Position numbers and translations under genes: made by a program
The notes under the pieces: generated by a model
The model's database searches: none
What the model was told of the DNA's origin: nothing
Seen by the model: only the letters and a program-made list of their open reading frames with translations
Origin: Penelope pileata
Lineage: Eukaryota; Chordata; Aves; Galliformes; Cracidae
DNA: 64,000 nt
Direction: 5' to 3'
Assembly: GCA_013396635.1 (NCBI GenBank)
Contig: WBMW01004867.1
Location: 1,225,330-1,289,329 of the forward strand
Shown: positions 39,101 through 51,768 of the stretch, piece after piece
Layout: each line of letters starts with the position of its first letter
Numbering within the stretch: position 1 is the stretch's first letter

Positions 39101-40429
39101 AAGAATTCTATTTCAAAATAACAAGGTACTGTACCACCTGTGCTGTTTACAAAATCTTGCATCACATCTTCATGAATTAACCATAGCATGTTGCTGTGAC
39201 TCAGCTGAATCCTTAGTTGCAACATTCTCTCGGAGCCAATGGTATAGACATAATGAAGAGAGTGCAAGAGTCTGATGGGTTTTTTATATTTTTTCCTGAC
39301 TAGGCACAGTGGATAGAAAATGTAATGGTAAAGCTGTGGCAGCTAGAGTTATTTTCTCTGAAAGCAAGCATTTCAAGGCTGCGAGAGGAACCAGACAGAT
39401 GGTGAACCGATTCAGAATTCTGATTTCCACCAAGCTTGTCATATCTGTGACCATTTCACATGCCCTTCATTGTCTTACTGCTCCATAGCATTTCTTAAAT
39501 CCTTCACTCTGCGTTCTTTCTTTGCCAGTCCACAGAAGGAAACAAGCAGCCTTTAACAGTACAGCTGATCAGTAGCCATAAAGTTGGTACAATCAGCTTC
39601 TGAACTACCACGTCCTGAAGCCTTCAATGTAGAAAAGGCACAACAGAAGTCTGTCAAAGTAAGAAATTTACAATATGTGCTGTATTGCAGATTGGAGGCT
39701 ATCACTGACTGGAGAGACAAAAGACCCTCAGCTCCCTCACTAAACCAAAATATATTACAGAATCATATTCTCCTGTCAAGAATAAAACCATAAATATTAA
39801 ACTCCTAGTACAGTATTTTTCTTCACTTTCAGCTCATCCACATGAAGTCCCAGAAAGAGAATACTACACTGCAGACCTGTCCAGGATTTTGATGTTCCCA
39901 TTCCTACCAGAAATTCCTGCATTTGCAAGGCTGCGAATACCAACTCTCTTGAGGTTATGAAGCACTGTACTGCCAGCACGCACACATGCCTAGAGCATAG
40001 CATAATGCAACCAGTATGATTGTCATAGTAACCTCAGAGTAACTGTTGCCTGGTAAAAGTACTTTGCATTGCAAGTTGACTCCCCTGGGGCATCCAGCAG
40101 TTTGTTCCCTATTCTCCAGGGTACCCGTGGAGTTAATGGGAAAAGGCAGACGCGTGCCTATGGCAGTGACACACATTCTATTATCCACATGATGCACAAC
40201 AGATACTCAGCAACTGAGGCAAGCAACTGGCTGATGAACTGCATGCTAGAAGGACTGGTGCTGGTAAGGAGCAAAGAGGTTGGAAATACACAGTTTCTTC
40301 TATCATAACATACTCCAGGAGGAATGCCTGCCCTGAGATCACTGAAACTAGGCTATTCACCTGGATTTATAACTTCTTCTGTGTATCTGTAGCCACTACT
40401 ATGAAAACACCTTCCTCTTCCCAGAGCTT

Positions 40430-40480
40430 AACGAAGGTTGGACTTGATCTCATCAAATGGCAGCTGAACTATAATGCCCT
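40430..40480 (+). mobile_element. Possible very old CR1 3' end
   Basis: A 'gaaggttggacttgatctcat' type block resembles the conserved CR1 3' region ('aggttggacttgatgatctc'), followed by an aactataatg tail where CR1 has aacctgaatg. Only about 50 bases match, so it could be chance or another LINE family. Confidence 0.4.
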
Positions 40481-43400
40481 CATATGTAAAGCCTCTTTAT
40501 TTACACGGCTACAACTCTGAGTAGTCTCTATAATTCACCTCTCTCTTTATGACACTTCTAATCTCTAAAGGACCTAATTCAGTCAGAACAGAGAAATCAA
40601 TATCATGTGATAAAGTGCATCACTACCTGTCTGCCCTGTTAAATGAGTCAAATTCAATATCAAGAACTCCTCTTTAAAAGCTGATTGTCATGCAACCATG
40701 TTCATGATGATCCTCCAGAACAACTACATCACACAACATCAATAAGACTTCCATCTTCATTAGTGAAATTCATAAAAGCATTAGAGCTTTTTCCTGATAC
40801 CCCACTCAGAGGTGGTATTAATTCCAAGATGAGACTCAGCCTTCAGAGAAAATTGCAAAAGCCAGTGTCCCTCAGGAAACCTAAAAAATAATACTGTTCC
40901 GTTATTATTTTGGAAATTGAAAAGAGAGAGCAATTGTCGCCGATATACATTCTTTAGGTTTCGGGATGTACCTAGGTAAGACAGAAAGGAACATACAAGC
41001 AAAGTTCCAACTTTGCACTTATTTGTAGCATACCAAAGTATAATGGCAAGTTGTTTGAACTGAGTACCTATGGGAGGCAAATGAATGAAATGACAGCTTC
41101 AAAGATAAACAGGGGCAGAAACCAATGCCAGGAGAAAGTCTTGTTGGCTTTGTTGATCCTCGCTGATGGACATAGCCAAGCCAAAGTCAGCTATTTAGCT
41201 CAAGCCACTTTTGTGATTTGACTGTCTGTTCCTTTCTGTGAACAGTACAAATCACATCTATCATAACATTTCTTGTCAGAGCCTGAACTGGGAAAACAGT
41301 TACGAGTTTTCCCTCTTTTTTGTAAAGTACAGCTGCAGGAATGAATCTGTTTTACTCTACAAAACCAGCATTTGGTCAAAGCCACTGAAAAGACCCTTTA
41401 ATATAGCATTGTTTTGAACTAAAGCAATAACTGTTATTGCAGTTACAAACTTCACAATTCTCTTTTTAATCTCTAACACAGATTTATGGGTCCCCAGTTC
41501 TATAACTTTCTGTGAAGAAATCATGATATTTATTCTTGTTATTATCAAGGTTTTTATGGAACAATTTTTTATTCATGGGAAACCAATGACAGATTCAAGA
41601 TTATACATACATCCACAGAGAAGTTCTTAGGCATAACTGGATATATTCACCTCCTACCTGAGAGAAGTATATAGTCCTAGTGAGCAAGATTCTATGTGGA
41701 AGGAGGTGTAAATGAGATATTATACTTCCTGTATTTTTTCACATCTCCGTGGCACTGCTGTCACAGGTTGGAACACAACAACCAGCAGCAGAGGTTTCAG
41801 TGGGAACATCACCACCAGGCAGAGCCTCCCTGTGCCCAAATGCCTGAGGGATTTCCCTAGGTAAGGGTGTACACAACACAGCCTAAGCTATACCAACGTT
41901 AAACCATTTGCCCAGTTTCTGTTCTAAGTTGCTTCTGCGTGGCCTTGCTGAAATCGATGCTCGTGCACCTGGCTAATTGCTGATCATTTTCTCAGCAGTG
42001 AGTATTATTGACTCAATGGGAGCTACATGTTTGATCTTCCTCTCCAGTCACTGGAGAAAATGAAAACACATGAAGTGAACTAGTCTTCAGCCTTTTTTAA
42101 AAGGATAGGAATGAATGACCGACAGGGCGGATAAAGGAAAGGAGCAGCAGTTTTTAATTAATAATCAAATAATGAATAACAGGGAAACTATTTATAGCAT
42201 ACAGGTGCAAGCAGAAATCCTAATTGCTAGAGACAAAGCCTGGCTTTAACCAGGCAGTACAACAAAAATGCTATTTTTTTTTTAAAAAAAAAAAGTAGTG
42301 GCAGGAAAGATGAAGATCAGAAAAGCCTCTTTTTCCAGAAAGGAAATTGTGACTGGAACTAAATAAGAATCAGGATAATACACGTACTTTGCTTAGCAGC
42401 CTGCTGTGTAAGACAGTGCTTTAGCGACATGTAATTGTTAAGTTAAAGAGTTGCTTTGACATTGTTTATCTGTGTGAGAGAATACAATATTTAGCAGTAT
42501 TTCAAGTGCTAACAATGCAATTTAAAGGAAAGAGCTAAAACAAAAAATCCAAATGATCAGGAAGACATACATACAGCAATAAGAAACAAAGCTTGCATTA
42601 ATTTCAAAGTGCTGGTTACTGAATATATAACTTTGATAAGCACCAGTAATAGAAATGCATTATTGTTGATAACCCTTAAATAACTGAAAAATGTATTAAA
42701 AAATAATAGACTGTAGTAAGCATTATGCCGTTCTCATAAAACAATGAGTATTACGTCCTCTACCAGTTCTGAATATGTTATAAAATACTATAAATTAACT
42801 AAATCCTCAGAATTCTGATCATATGGCTACTGCCATTATAATGAACAGATTACTGGCATGAATTTTTAAAACATATGCAGTATATATGCAATTAAATTAA
42901 TTCTGACATTTACAGCACTGAGTGACCTTAAAGCAATGCAGACAAAGTACCTGCAATGCACCTGAAAGCTGCTGTACCTGTCAATAAATTGTAAGATTGC
43001 CTGAAAAGAAACAGAGATATCCAGAGTCTGAAACAAGTGGAATACAGCACAAAAAGCATATACACAAAGCCTAAACAATAGTTTAAACAGTATTCTTCTT
43101 CCTATAAAGCTGATGGCAATATTTGCTTTTATTGTATTCTTTAAATTAGACAGTGGTAGACATAACGCTAATAAATTACAATAGTTGCAATGCTTTGGCT
43201 GTAAGTTTATCCTATATAAACAAAGCGCATGCAAACCAATTTCATTTCTTCAGAGATCGTGACATTTATAAATTACTCTCTTACAAAATGAGATTAAGGT
43301 TGCTAAATGACCTGTGTAGGCACATTTTACTCCAAAATGAGATACATAACTCATAACATGGTATTGGTGTATGGATCGCTATACAATGTACTGATCCTTT

Positions 43401-43799
43401 TCACCATAATGGGTTTCCAATAACAGTGCTGACCTCTGTCATGTTATTCCTTTGACATTTCCTCAGTCATAGAAAAATGTAGCATAGCAGTATTTCCAGA
43501 AACAGGTTTCACAAAACAGTCAAGTGATGCACAGTAGTCCTAGAAGCATTGTTCCTCCTTCTCAAGCAATGAACATGGCTCCTAGCCACAAGTTATTTCA
43601 CAGCTGATGCAAAGAAATACGTACACTCACTGTAGTGGGAAGGCAAGAAGCTAAAGCCCTCAAGACACTGTGTCCAAAAAACATGTACGTTAATAAATCA
43701 TTTGTATTTGTCTGTATTAGAATGGCGCACTTTTACCCAAATCAAAAGCAACAGGTTTTTGCTAGAGTCATATTATGATTATAAAGATCACATCCCTTC
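40481..43799. other. Unique AT-rich non-coding stretch
   Basis: I see no gene; frames reach about 122 codons (42866-43234, minus) without similarity to anything known. A T10-A11 junction lies at 42274-42294. The part at about 42380-42560 is repeat-free and resembles conserved non-coding DNA in texture. Confidence 0.6.
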
Positions 43800-43802
43800 T
43801 GA

Positions 43803-43905
43803 GCACATCATCTAGCACTTATTTATCCTTTCAATCCCACCATGAGGTAAAGATCCCCATTTTTCAGATGGGGATCTAAAAGAATCTACAGAAGAAAATG
43901 AGCAA
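43803..43905 (+). mobile_element. Probable ancient MIR SINE fragment
   Basis: The stretch reads 'agcactta...atcc...caatcccaccatgaggtaaag', then 'atccccatttttcagatgggg'. This follows the MIR core and right part as I remember them ('aatcctcacaacaaccctatgaggta', then 'ccccattttacagatgagga'). The order and spacing of the blocks agree. The perfect 10-bp hairpin at 43851-43877 is the same palindromic part that MIR itself carries. MIR copies predate the split of mammals and birds, and only decayed relics remain in birds. The left and right limits are approximate. Confidence 0.6.
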
Positions 43906-45599
43906 ACGTGGCCTCTGCGGTGCCAGTTAGCATCCTTCCTATTACATCGAACATTATTTCTGACATTTAAAGTTGAAAATTCAGTACAAAGCACATAGCA
44001 ATCCACATTAGCACCATTGCTTTGATGTTATTAATTCACTTTCCTTTTTTTGAAGGAATCTCTGAACAGCTGAATTCACTATACTGTTCAGACACAGAAG
44101 ATGCTGTGTGCACTGACTGTCTGTATTTCCTTTCATCTCTGCCTGCAGGTTAGATCTCAGAGTTACCAGAAAGTAGTTTGCTGGGGGAAGCTGTGGTTTG
44201 CATTTATTGTTATTTTGATTCAAACACATAATTCAACATGATAGCAGAACTTAACACATTCTAAGCACAAAAATAATACACTCTGTAGTGTGAAATAGTC
44301 TGATGTTTAACCTGGGAGAAAGATACAGGATCTCCTGAAATTCAAATAAAGGTGTTTACAAAATCATAGTGTAACATATGCAAGCAGTCTCCTCAAAAAA
44401 AATGAAAAGTTCTATTAGCTGACATGTTAAAAAAATATTCTGCCCTTACATCATTGCAGCATACTTATGTTTGGAAATACCTACAAACTTCAAGAAGCTA
44501 TTAAGGAGGCATCCCATAAAGATACTCTCACTACTGCCTACATATAGAGTACGTCATTTACTAGTTTCAGTACGCAATTACACGTAAGTGAAACCATATA
44601 CTTCTGCATTTCGTTTTTCCAAGTCTGATTTTCTCTTCTGATTTCCTCTTCATGATTAACTTCCGTGACAAAATTGTACCAGTACTTTAAAGTTAAATTG
44701 CTGATTCTATAAGGGAAACAGACTTGTTTCATGTAATGATGACCGTGAAATCAACACTCTGAAATTTCTGACTCTGATTACAAAGATTGCTAGATAACCT
44801 ACTCACTCTAACAGCAAGTCTTTGATAAAGGGTCAAGTACCATGCTTTGGACAGCTCCATCATCAGAACTACAAAGCACTGTTCTTGAAATCAAGTTTTG
44901 GCTTCATTGCATAAATCTTTGCTCGCCATTCATTTTTACAACACAAGAACTAGTAATGACACGCACAGTTTAAATCCTCTTCCATTTATCCTGTCATATT
45001 TTACTCCAACAACATAAACTGTGAAACTGCAAGATATTGAGTGTTTCGATGTACTAAGTGACTTTTAGTTCTATGAATGTCAATCAGAGTTCAATTTCTT
45101 ACAGAACTGGGATATCCTTCTGTGAACAAATAATCCATGAATCAAAAAAGAGAAAATTAAACTGTTGCATTCAATATATTTCCATGGGAAACTATCAAAG
45201 TCCTCCTGAAAACGTTGGCAAATTCTGAAAATATTTTTGTCAACAATTAAATGATAGCTAGTAACAGAGCATTAATTCAGCATGAAAGCCTCCATATCTA
45301 CTACCTTTCTTATAGCTCACAAAGTTGAAATGAATCCACAGAAATTGCAAGAATCTCTTGCAAATTTTAGCAGGCTTTTTATGAGGTTCTGCAGAAACTG
45401 AGCTTTACTCAGTTCACTCTGATGTTCACCATTTGAACATTTTACTTAGATGTCAGCAAGTTTTCAACTGATCTTCATCCTTTATGATTTCTGCCCACAT
45501 TCTTAAGCTACACCTAAATACACATAGATGCAAACCTATCATTATCTATATGTCCCAATACTTTGTGGGTTTTAGCCCTAAAACAATAGAGATACCACA
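43906..45599. other. Unique AT-rich non-coding stretch
   Basis: No gene, RNA gene or repeat is recognised. Frames stay under 75 codons. Confidence 0.65.
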
Positions 45600-45612
45600 G
45601 CATACCAGGACA

Positions 45613-45915
45613 TTACTGGAAGGCTGAAATGAGGTCTCCCCGGAGCCTTCTCTTCTCCAGGCTGAACAAACCCAGCTCCCTCAGCCTTTCTTCATAACAG
45701 AAGTGCTCCAGCTGTCTGATCATCTTTGTGGCCCTCCTCTGGACCCACTCCAACAGCTCCGCATCCTTCTTGTGTTGGGGGTCCCAGGCCTGGATGCAGT
45801 ACACCAGATGGGGACTCACAAGAGCAGAGTAGAAGGGGACAATCCCCTCTCTCCCCCTGCTGTCCTCTTTTGATGCAGCCCATGACGCAGTTGGCCTTCC
45901 GGGCTGCAAGCACAC
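45613..45915 (-). pseudogene. CR1 ORF2 C-terminal remnant
   Basis: About 100 codons remain open and include 'GIVPFYSALVSPHLVYCIQA', 'LLEWVQRRATKMIRQLEH' and 'LRELGLFSLEKRRLRGDLI', the C-terminal signature of CR1 reverse transcriptases. In intact elements this protein copies CR1 RNA at a nicked target site. The upstream part of ORF2 lies in another frame (45974-46255), so a frameshift separates them, and the true end of the protein is lost with the missing 3' end. Confidence 0.88.
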
Positions 45916-45973
45916 ATTGCTGGCTCACGTTAGTTTTTCAACCATCAGAACGCTAAGTCCTTCTCCACTGCTC

Positions 45974-46255
45974 TCAATGTGTTCTTCTCCCAGTCTGCAC
46001 ATATCTGGGATTGCCCCAACCCAACTGCAACACCTTGCGCTTGGCCTTGTTGAGTCTCATTAAGTTCACACGGGCCCACTTCTCAAGTCTGTCCAGGTCC
46101 CTTTGGATGGCATCCTTTCTTTCCATTCTATCAACTGCACCACTCAGCTTGGTGTCATTAGCAAACTTGCTGAGGGTGCACTCGATCCCATTGTCTATGT
46201 CATTAATAAAAATGCTGAAGAGCACCAGTCCCAAGACAGACCTGGGGGATGCCAC
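45974..46255 (-). pseudogene. CR1 ORF2 reverse-transcriptase palm remnant
   Basis: The frame holds 'GPVLFSIFINDID'-like and 'CTLSKFANDTKLSGAVD' motifs of the LINE reverse-transcriptase palm, then 'DLDRLEKWARVNLMRLNKAK'. The catalytic box, normally F/YADD, reads FAND, so one catalytic aspartate is replaced by asparagine. A frameshift divides this from the C-terminal remnant at 45613-45915. The fragment is inactive. Confidence 0.88.
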
Positions 46256-46285
46256 TCATCACCAGCCTCCACCCGGTGTCTGTTG

Positions 46286-46671
46286 CCAAAACAAACTTAT
46301 CAGGTCTGTGACAGTGTGGTAACATTTTGAACAACCCTGAGATTTTTTCAAGTCATGCTAAGATCCAGTTCACCCTCAGCAGCATAGTACCAACAGAGTG
46401 TGCACCCACACCAGCCACTTAGTATTAGGGAGAGGTTTTTTTCAGGCTGTCATTTGCACTGCACTGCTGATGTGCTCCACCCTCCCAGTGGCTCTATGGC
46501 TGAAGTTGTGTGGAGGGTGCCTTGGAGCACCATTGTTGCTGTGTGGACACAGTCCTCCAGCAGCTGCTGCTTCCTGTAGGATGGGGATGCTGCTAGCATG
46601 ATGGTAGCGCCCAGACACTCTTGAGTAGGTGAAGAACAGTCTGTTTCCGATTACCTATCAGTATCATAAGC
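46286..46671. other. Unique stretch between two CR1 fragments
   Basis: About 390 bases separate two minus-strand CR1 pieces. I recognise no gene or repeat in it. It is slightly GC-richer than the surroundings and has no recognisable CR1 match, so the two CR1 fragments look like separate insertions rather than one split element. Confidence 0.5.
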
Positions 46672-46815
46672 TAATTTGGGTTGGAAGGCACCTCAGGAGG
46701 TTTCTAATCCAGTCTTCTGCTCACGTCAACGTCAGCTCTGAGATTGAACCCGGTTGCTCAAGGGTTTGATCAGTTTGCCCTAGAAAGCCTTCAAGCCTAC
46801 ACAACATCCCCATGC
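46672..46815 (-). mobile_element. Old CR1-like 3' end, minus strand
   Basis: 'tttgggttggaaggcacctc', then 'ccagtcttctgctcac' and 'ggttgctcaagggtttgatcag' correspond in order to the reversed 3' region of older CR1 subfamilies ('gggttggaaggcacctctgg', 'tccagccccctgctca', 'ggttgctcagggc'). It is more diverged than the copies at 31262 and 57599, so it is probably an older family. No coding capacity remains. Confidence 0.75.
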
Positions 46816-49800
46816 AATCTGTGAGTATAGGCACACACTGGGTACCCACAGTTGGCAGCTGGACAGAACTTCATTGCCAGTATACAGATCATGTGCACTT
46901 TGAGCCCTCAAAACGAAATGGATTGGCCTTGTCCTTCCCCCACTGTGCTGCACCAGTCAGTAATGGAGAAGCACGTGCTGTGTGCCAGATGAATCACAGT
47001 GTATGAATCCCACCTCCCTCTCTGATGTAGTAAGTGGAGCTCTGGTGCAGCACCAAAACCGCCTTCTGACAAAAGTACCTTATTACCTGTAGCTTCAGGA
47101 GAAAGGGAACTCTTGAACTCACATTTATTACATGTTCATATATTAAGAAAATCAATTTTAATCACATTCTTGCACCTATCCTCTAGAGAGTGCTTTAAAA
47201 AGAAGCTTCTGTGGGTGATTTCATGTGTGCAGGAGTGGTATCACTATTGGTCTCACACTCAGGAGCTGATTATTTTCACTGTCTCTTAGGGAACTAAATC
47301 AACAAGGGAGAACAGAAGAGAATTAGATCCTTGCTCTCAAACTAAACCACAAAGGTTTTAGCTCTCATAAAAGAAAACAAGACTTTTTGTGAATTTAACT
47401 GTGCTATTTAACAGTATCTTCTAATGAATAAAGCAAATTATATATTTTCATAAAGCAGCTAGAATGGTAGTATATTTTTATAAGACAATCACTTAAGTAA
47501 GGGGTTAAGGCCTTAAAAGAGAAATTATTTTGTCTGTGGCTAAGGACTCCAACACGCAGTTTGAAAGTTCTCTTTGCTCATGTCAGTTGCACATTGATTT
47601 AATGCCAGTGACTCCTCTCTGATTTAGACCAGTGATTCCAGATTATATTAAACGAAACCCAAATTCTTGCTACACTGTCTAATTAGATCCTCGCACTTTA
47701 AGAAAAACACAGGCTTTCGAAACTCAAAATTAGTATTTCAGTCTTTTCCATGACTAGTAATCATAATCCCATCCTTTTTGCATCACTGTCTCAGCTATGG
47801 ATGGATGCTGCTCTGTCTTAGGACTTTGCACCTATCTATAAAGGAAAGATGCCTTTCCCAAAAACTACTGGGGAAAAAAAAAAGAGAGAGAGAGAGTGAA
47901 GGGACACAACAAGTAGAGGTTTGCCATGTAGGCTAAATGCAACTGTAATTATGCCTGGGAACAAAAACAGGGATTTCAGTTTCCTCCTAAGAAAAGCATT
48001 CTTGAAGAAAATCTTGTATAAAGATAACCTTTCTTCTAATTGCATTAACAGAAAACACTATGGAAAGACCATTTTAAATTTAACTACATTCATTTCTGTC
48101 AAAACTGCAGGTGTACATACTTACAGATGTAAATTCAATAAGGCTCACCCTATTCTTGCCAGGAACAAATAGCTAATCTGAAAACTCACCTTTTAATTGC
48201 ATCTCTTGACATGTCGAACAGCGTAGAGGTATCATATCCAGAGACAGTAGTGCATAATCAGGCTGTGTGTAACCACAGAAGTCTACATTCTGGCATACAA
48301 CTCTACATGTGCACATGTGATGGCACGAATAATTGTAAGAAATGCTTTCTGTTGCCTTCCAGACTGGATTTGAAATGATGTTGCATATGTAAATGTTTAT
48401 GTGCGTATGTATGCATATATATACATACAGATCAGTGGCACAAAAGACTGGTGCATATTTATTTGTCTAGAGCCTAGCTGATTTTCCTTGTTTTAGTGAA
48501 ACTGCGTTTCATTTATATTTTAGCTGATGGGTTCTGTGCTTCCCTAGGGTGTTTTTATACTTTCAGCACCACTCAGCTGCACATCAGCCACTTAATCTAT
48601 ACAGAACAGCAAATACCAAATGACACAGCCTAACGGAACACTTCTTCATACTTGTTTCAATTATATCAGACCTTGCTTTGGAACGCATACATTTTCCATG
48701 GAATATCAGGTTCAAGGCTCTAATCAAAGCACTCGATAGCTAGCATCAAAATATCTAATAGTTCATAAGCAGTGAGAATCTGTAAATATTCTCACCCTTC
48801 TGGCACAATGGAACTTTCTACAGTAAAGTTTTTCTCAGTGTGCAACACTAGAGCCTATATGTGCCCATCCACATATGATCACACCCCCAACCCAAAAACA
48901 TAGTACAATAGCTAAAGATATATTCATCAATTAAATACAATCTAATTTTTTTACAATATCAGCCTAGAGTGAGTAGTCTAGTTAAGGCATACAGTCAAGA
49001 GAGCAACTCAGGAGAGCAATATAGCTCCTTTATCTCCCATAGCACCTGATTTCCTTTGTTTCTCAGGCACTGAGGATCCACTGTGCAGGTAGAACTGGAT
49101 CAGGTCAGGTCTTTCGTACAAGCTCAGATCAAGACTCAAACTCTCACCACTGGCTTCACACCTGACTGCACCGATCCATGTGGCCTCATGCCATTACAAT
49201 ATATTACAGTCACCCTGTTTTTCAGAGAAGATTTACCAAGATATTTTGAAGTCACCTTATTTTTATAAAGTACATTAGAATACATTTCTCAGTAAATAAT
49301 AGAATAAATCGTACTTGCTATTTCACTTTCTTTTTACTTAATCCTCAATTCAAAAAATTGGGTCATTCTCAATGGGTTTACCACATGAAACAGTGAGAAA
49401 CAATAATAGCCAGCAATTAAGTCGAATTTAGTACTTATTACTCAACAAGAACTGCCTAACATAACATAACGGGGAAACATAACATGTTCTCCATAATGCA
49501 TTTGTAATTCAAAAACCTTAGAGCATATTTTAAGGCATGCACCTCCTCTTCCTGCAGACTTCAATAATCTGTTCATGGCAACAATATATCATAAACTAGA
49601 TACTCACAAGTCAAAATTTCAGCAAATTTGACAGGCCTCAAGCAGAATGTCTCTTTTGCAGATAACACAAGCGTAACTCATCTGATGTGCAGCATGTCTA
49701 TTCACTAGTGCCATATTTATTTTTCATGAATATTCTGCAATAATTAATAAAAGCACTGCTTTTGTAACTGCTTCTATGAGTATCCACGTTGTCCCAGGCA

Positions 49801-51768
49801 GAGTCAAACTACATGCAGGGAGAAATAAAATGAAACAGCTTTGCCCAGCTCTGTTCCTCCTCTTCAGCACAAATCAAAGGAGCTATGTACTTTAAATCTG
49901 ACTAGAAAGTCATAAAGAAAGAAACATGTATTTGTCATGAAATTAAGATCATTCTGCTTCCCTTCCATTTGACTAAAAGAATAAATAAGCTATTCTCTCT
50001 CTGTAAACACCAAACACCTAGTATTAATCGTTAATAATTTCACAGTCAGCATGTAAGTGAGCCATTTGGTACTCATCAGCTTTGATATGCTGCCTGCCCT
50101 CAAAGAGCTTTTTAAAATATTTACCAAGTTCGCAGTACCAGACATGGATTTCTGGGCCATTTTCTTTTTCAACCCATAGTATAACCACAGCGTAACTACA
50201 AAATTACAGCTTGCCATCTCTCTTTAATTTCAATTATAACTTGCAAAAAAGTCAACATTCCCTTACAATAGGAATCACTCAGGTTGAATACTCATTACAT
50301 GATCAAAATAGAGAGCAAGGAGTTAGAATAGGCACACTGTATTTATAACGCCCTTTGAACATATCCCAGTTTTAGTTTCCCAGCACAGAGAATCAAGTCT
50401 TTAAGTTAAAAATAGTCCTTCAGTCTTTGGTCTTTAAGTTAAAATTAGCACTCGAAAACATTCACACTTAGGGAATTATAGCTCCAGAAACAAATCTCAC
50501 CACTTCAGCTACAACATGTGACAGCATTCTTCTGCAGCACCCAAAATGCCAGCTTAATGGGATGTTCCCCATTAGTCAAACTCAGGAGGTGCTGCAGCTC
50601 TGGCTGAGGTGAAGGGGGATCTGAGCCAGAAGCCAGAGCATGGTACCACAGCCTCCACCCAGGACTTAGAGGAACAGTGCAAGGCTGATGGCAGCAGTGC
50701 CACGAGATGATGAAGTCAATCCGCTTTGGGTCTATACGGCATGTCTCCAACCTGTGCACAGTTACAATATGAGCTTGACAAGGTGACAGAGCCTGCTCCT
50801 TGGTCTTCGTTTTCATTATTCCCCTGCTAAACTGGCATTCAGCGTGCATTTTACCAACAGATAGGGTTATGGTGATGCAACTTTGCTTCAAACTGAGCTG
50901 ATTTTTGAAAACTCCAGCATGAAATGCATGCAATGCAAGCAGTGAAAATAACACCATCCTTCATCCTGTAAGTTGTGCAGTTCACAACGGTGCAAAATGG
51001 AAGTGCCATAAGCAGACAGGCCAGACTTGGTAGAGTCTTTATGCTTTGCACAAATATAGGAGACCTCACACCATGCACAGCAGTAAAGAAGTCAGCTTAA
51101 CATTTCTCCAAGTTGTTTACCAGCTAGTTCTCACTCCCACATATTTGCAGACTGCTAAAAATGACAACTTTTCTTCATTTCAGCTTGCTCCTACTGGCTG
51201 CCTACTATGGTTTGAAATCTGAAGCCTGACCAAGGAAGAAAATGGGAGCCTGTAATGAAACAAATGAGCTGGTGAAGGTCTGTTTCCCAATCAGCATTTG
51301 GCACAAACCAAAGCACCTGGATAATTCTCTAAAGCAACTTATTTTCCTAGGTTGGCTTGGATATCCAGGAGGATACCCAAGGAGTCCCTACAGGTAATAA
51401 TATTGGCTAAGATGTACTATTGTCTTCAGATAAACAAAAGCATATGAAGAACATAAAAAGATAATGAACTATACCATAACCATCTTCTAAATGCTATAAG
51501 CTTGTGCATAGGATTGTTAACATCAACTGACTAATTTCTTACAGAAGTAACTAGATATTTTGTCAAAAAGCCAAATAAAGAAGGCACCAAATTAATAAAG
51601 TGATAGCTATCTCTTCAGTAGTTAAATAGCACAGCAATAGAGAAATGCTCTAAAATGGTTTATTGCTTCCTGAGTTTGCTCACTGCAAATTTTCTAGTAT
51701 TTTACAAATGTATACATAAAGTATCTAAACTCACAAGATTATGACCCACAAGCAAAGCCAAACATAGA
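46816..51768. other. Unique AT-rich non-coding stretch
   Basis: I see no gene; the longest frame is about 150 codons (50505-50957, minus) and matches nothing. A short (AG)n run lies at about 47883-47896. The 18-base word gtctttaagttaaaa(a/t)ta recurs at 50397 and 50430, a 33-bp period. The part at about 47480-47710 is repeat-free and resembles conserved non-coding DNA. A TG/TA-rich patch lies at about 48397-48428. Confidence 0.6.

Larger units (their letters stand above)
31501..40429. other. Unique non-coding stretch
   Basis: I recognise no gene over about 9 kb. Overlapping frames at 34314-34597 and 35577-36022 sit in locally GC-richer DNA but match no family and lack splice support. A block at about 32400-32760 looks like conserved non-coding DNA. 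A purine-rich tract lies at about 35172-35282, a hairpin at 36075-36119 and a small CpG cluster at about 36312-36330. Confidence 0.6.
45600..46285 (-). mobile_element. CR1 LINE internal fragment lacking its 3' end
   Basis: Read on the minus strand from 46285 down to 45600, this is CR1 ORF2 from the reverse-transcriptase palm to the conserved C-terminal 'RRATKMIRQLEH...LRELGLFSLEKRRL' region. It stops abruptly at about 45600, just after the 'gaggtctccccgg' block. The last few hundred bases of CR1, including the 3' UTR and the 8-bp terminal repeats, are missing. CR1 copies are normally truncated at the 5' end, so loss of the 3' end points to a later deletion or rearrangement. The nearby minus-strand CR1 at 46672-46815 lies on the wrong side to be the missing part. 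Confidence 0.9.

Noticed and set aside
41808..41825. CTCF-like site (accaccaggcagag)
   Set aside because: It lacks the G-rich second half of the CTCF motif.
50505..50957. 150-codon frame, minus strand
   Set aside because: No recognisable domain; it lies in slightly GC-richer DNA where stops are rarer.
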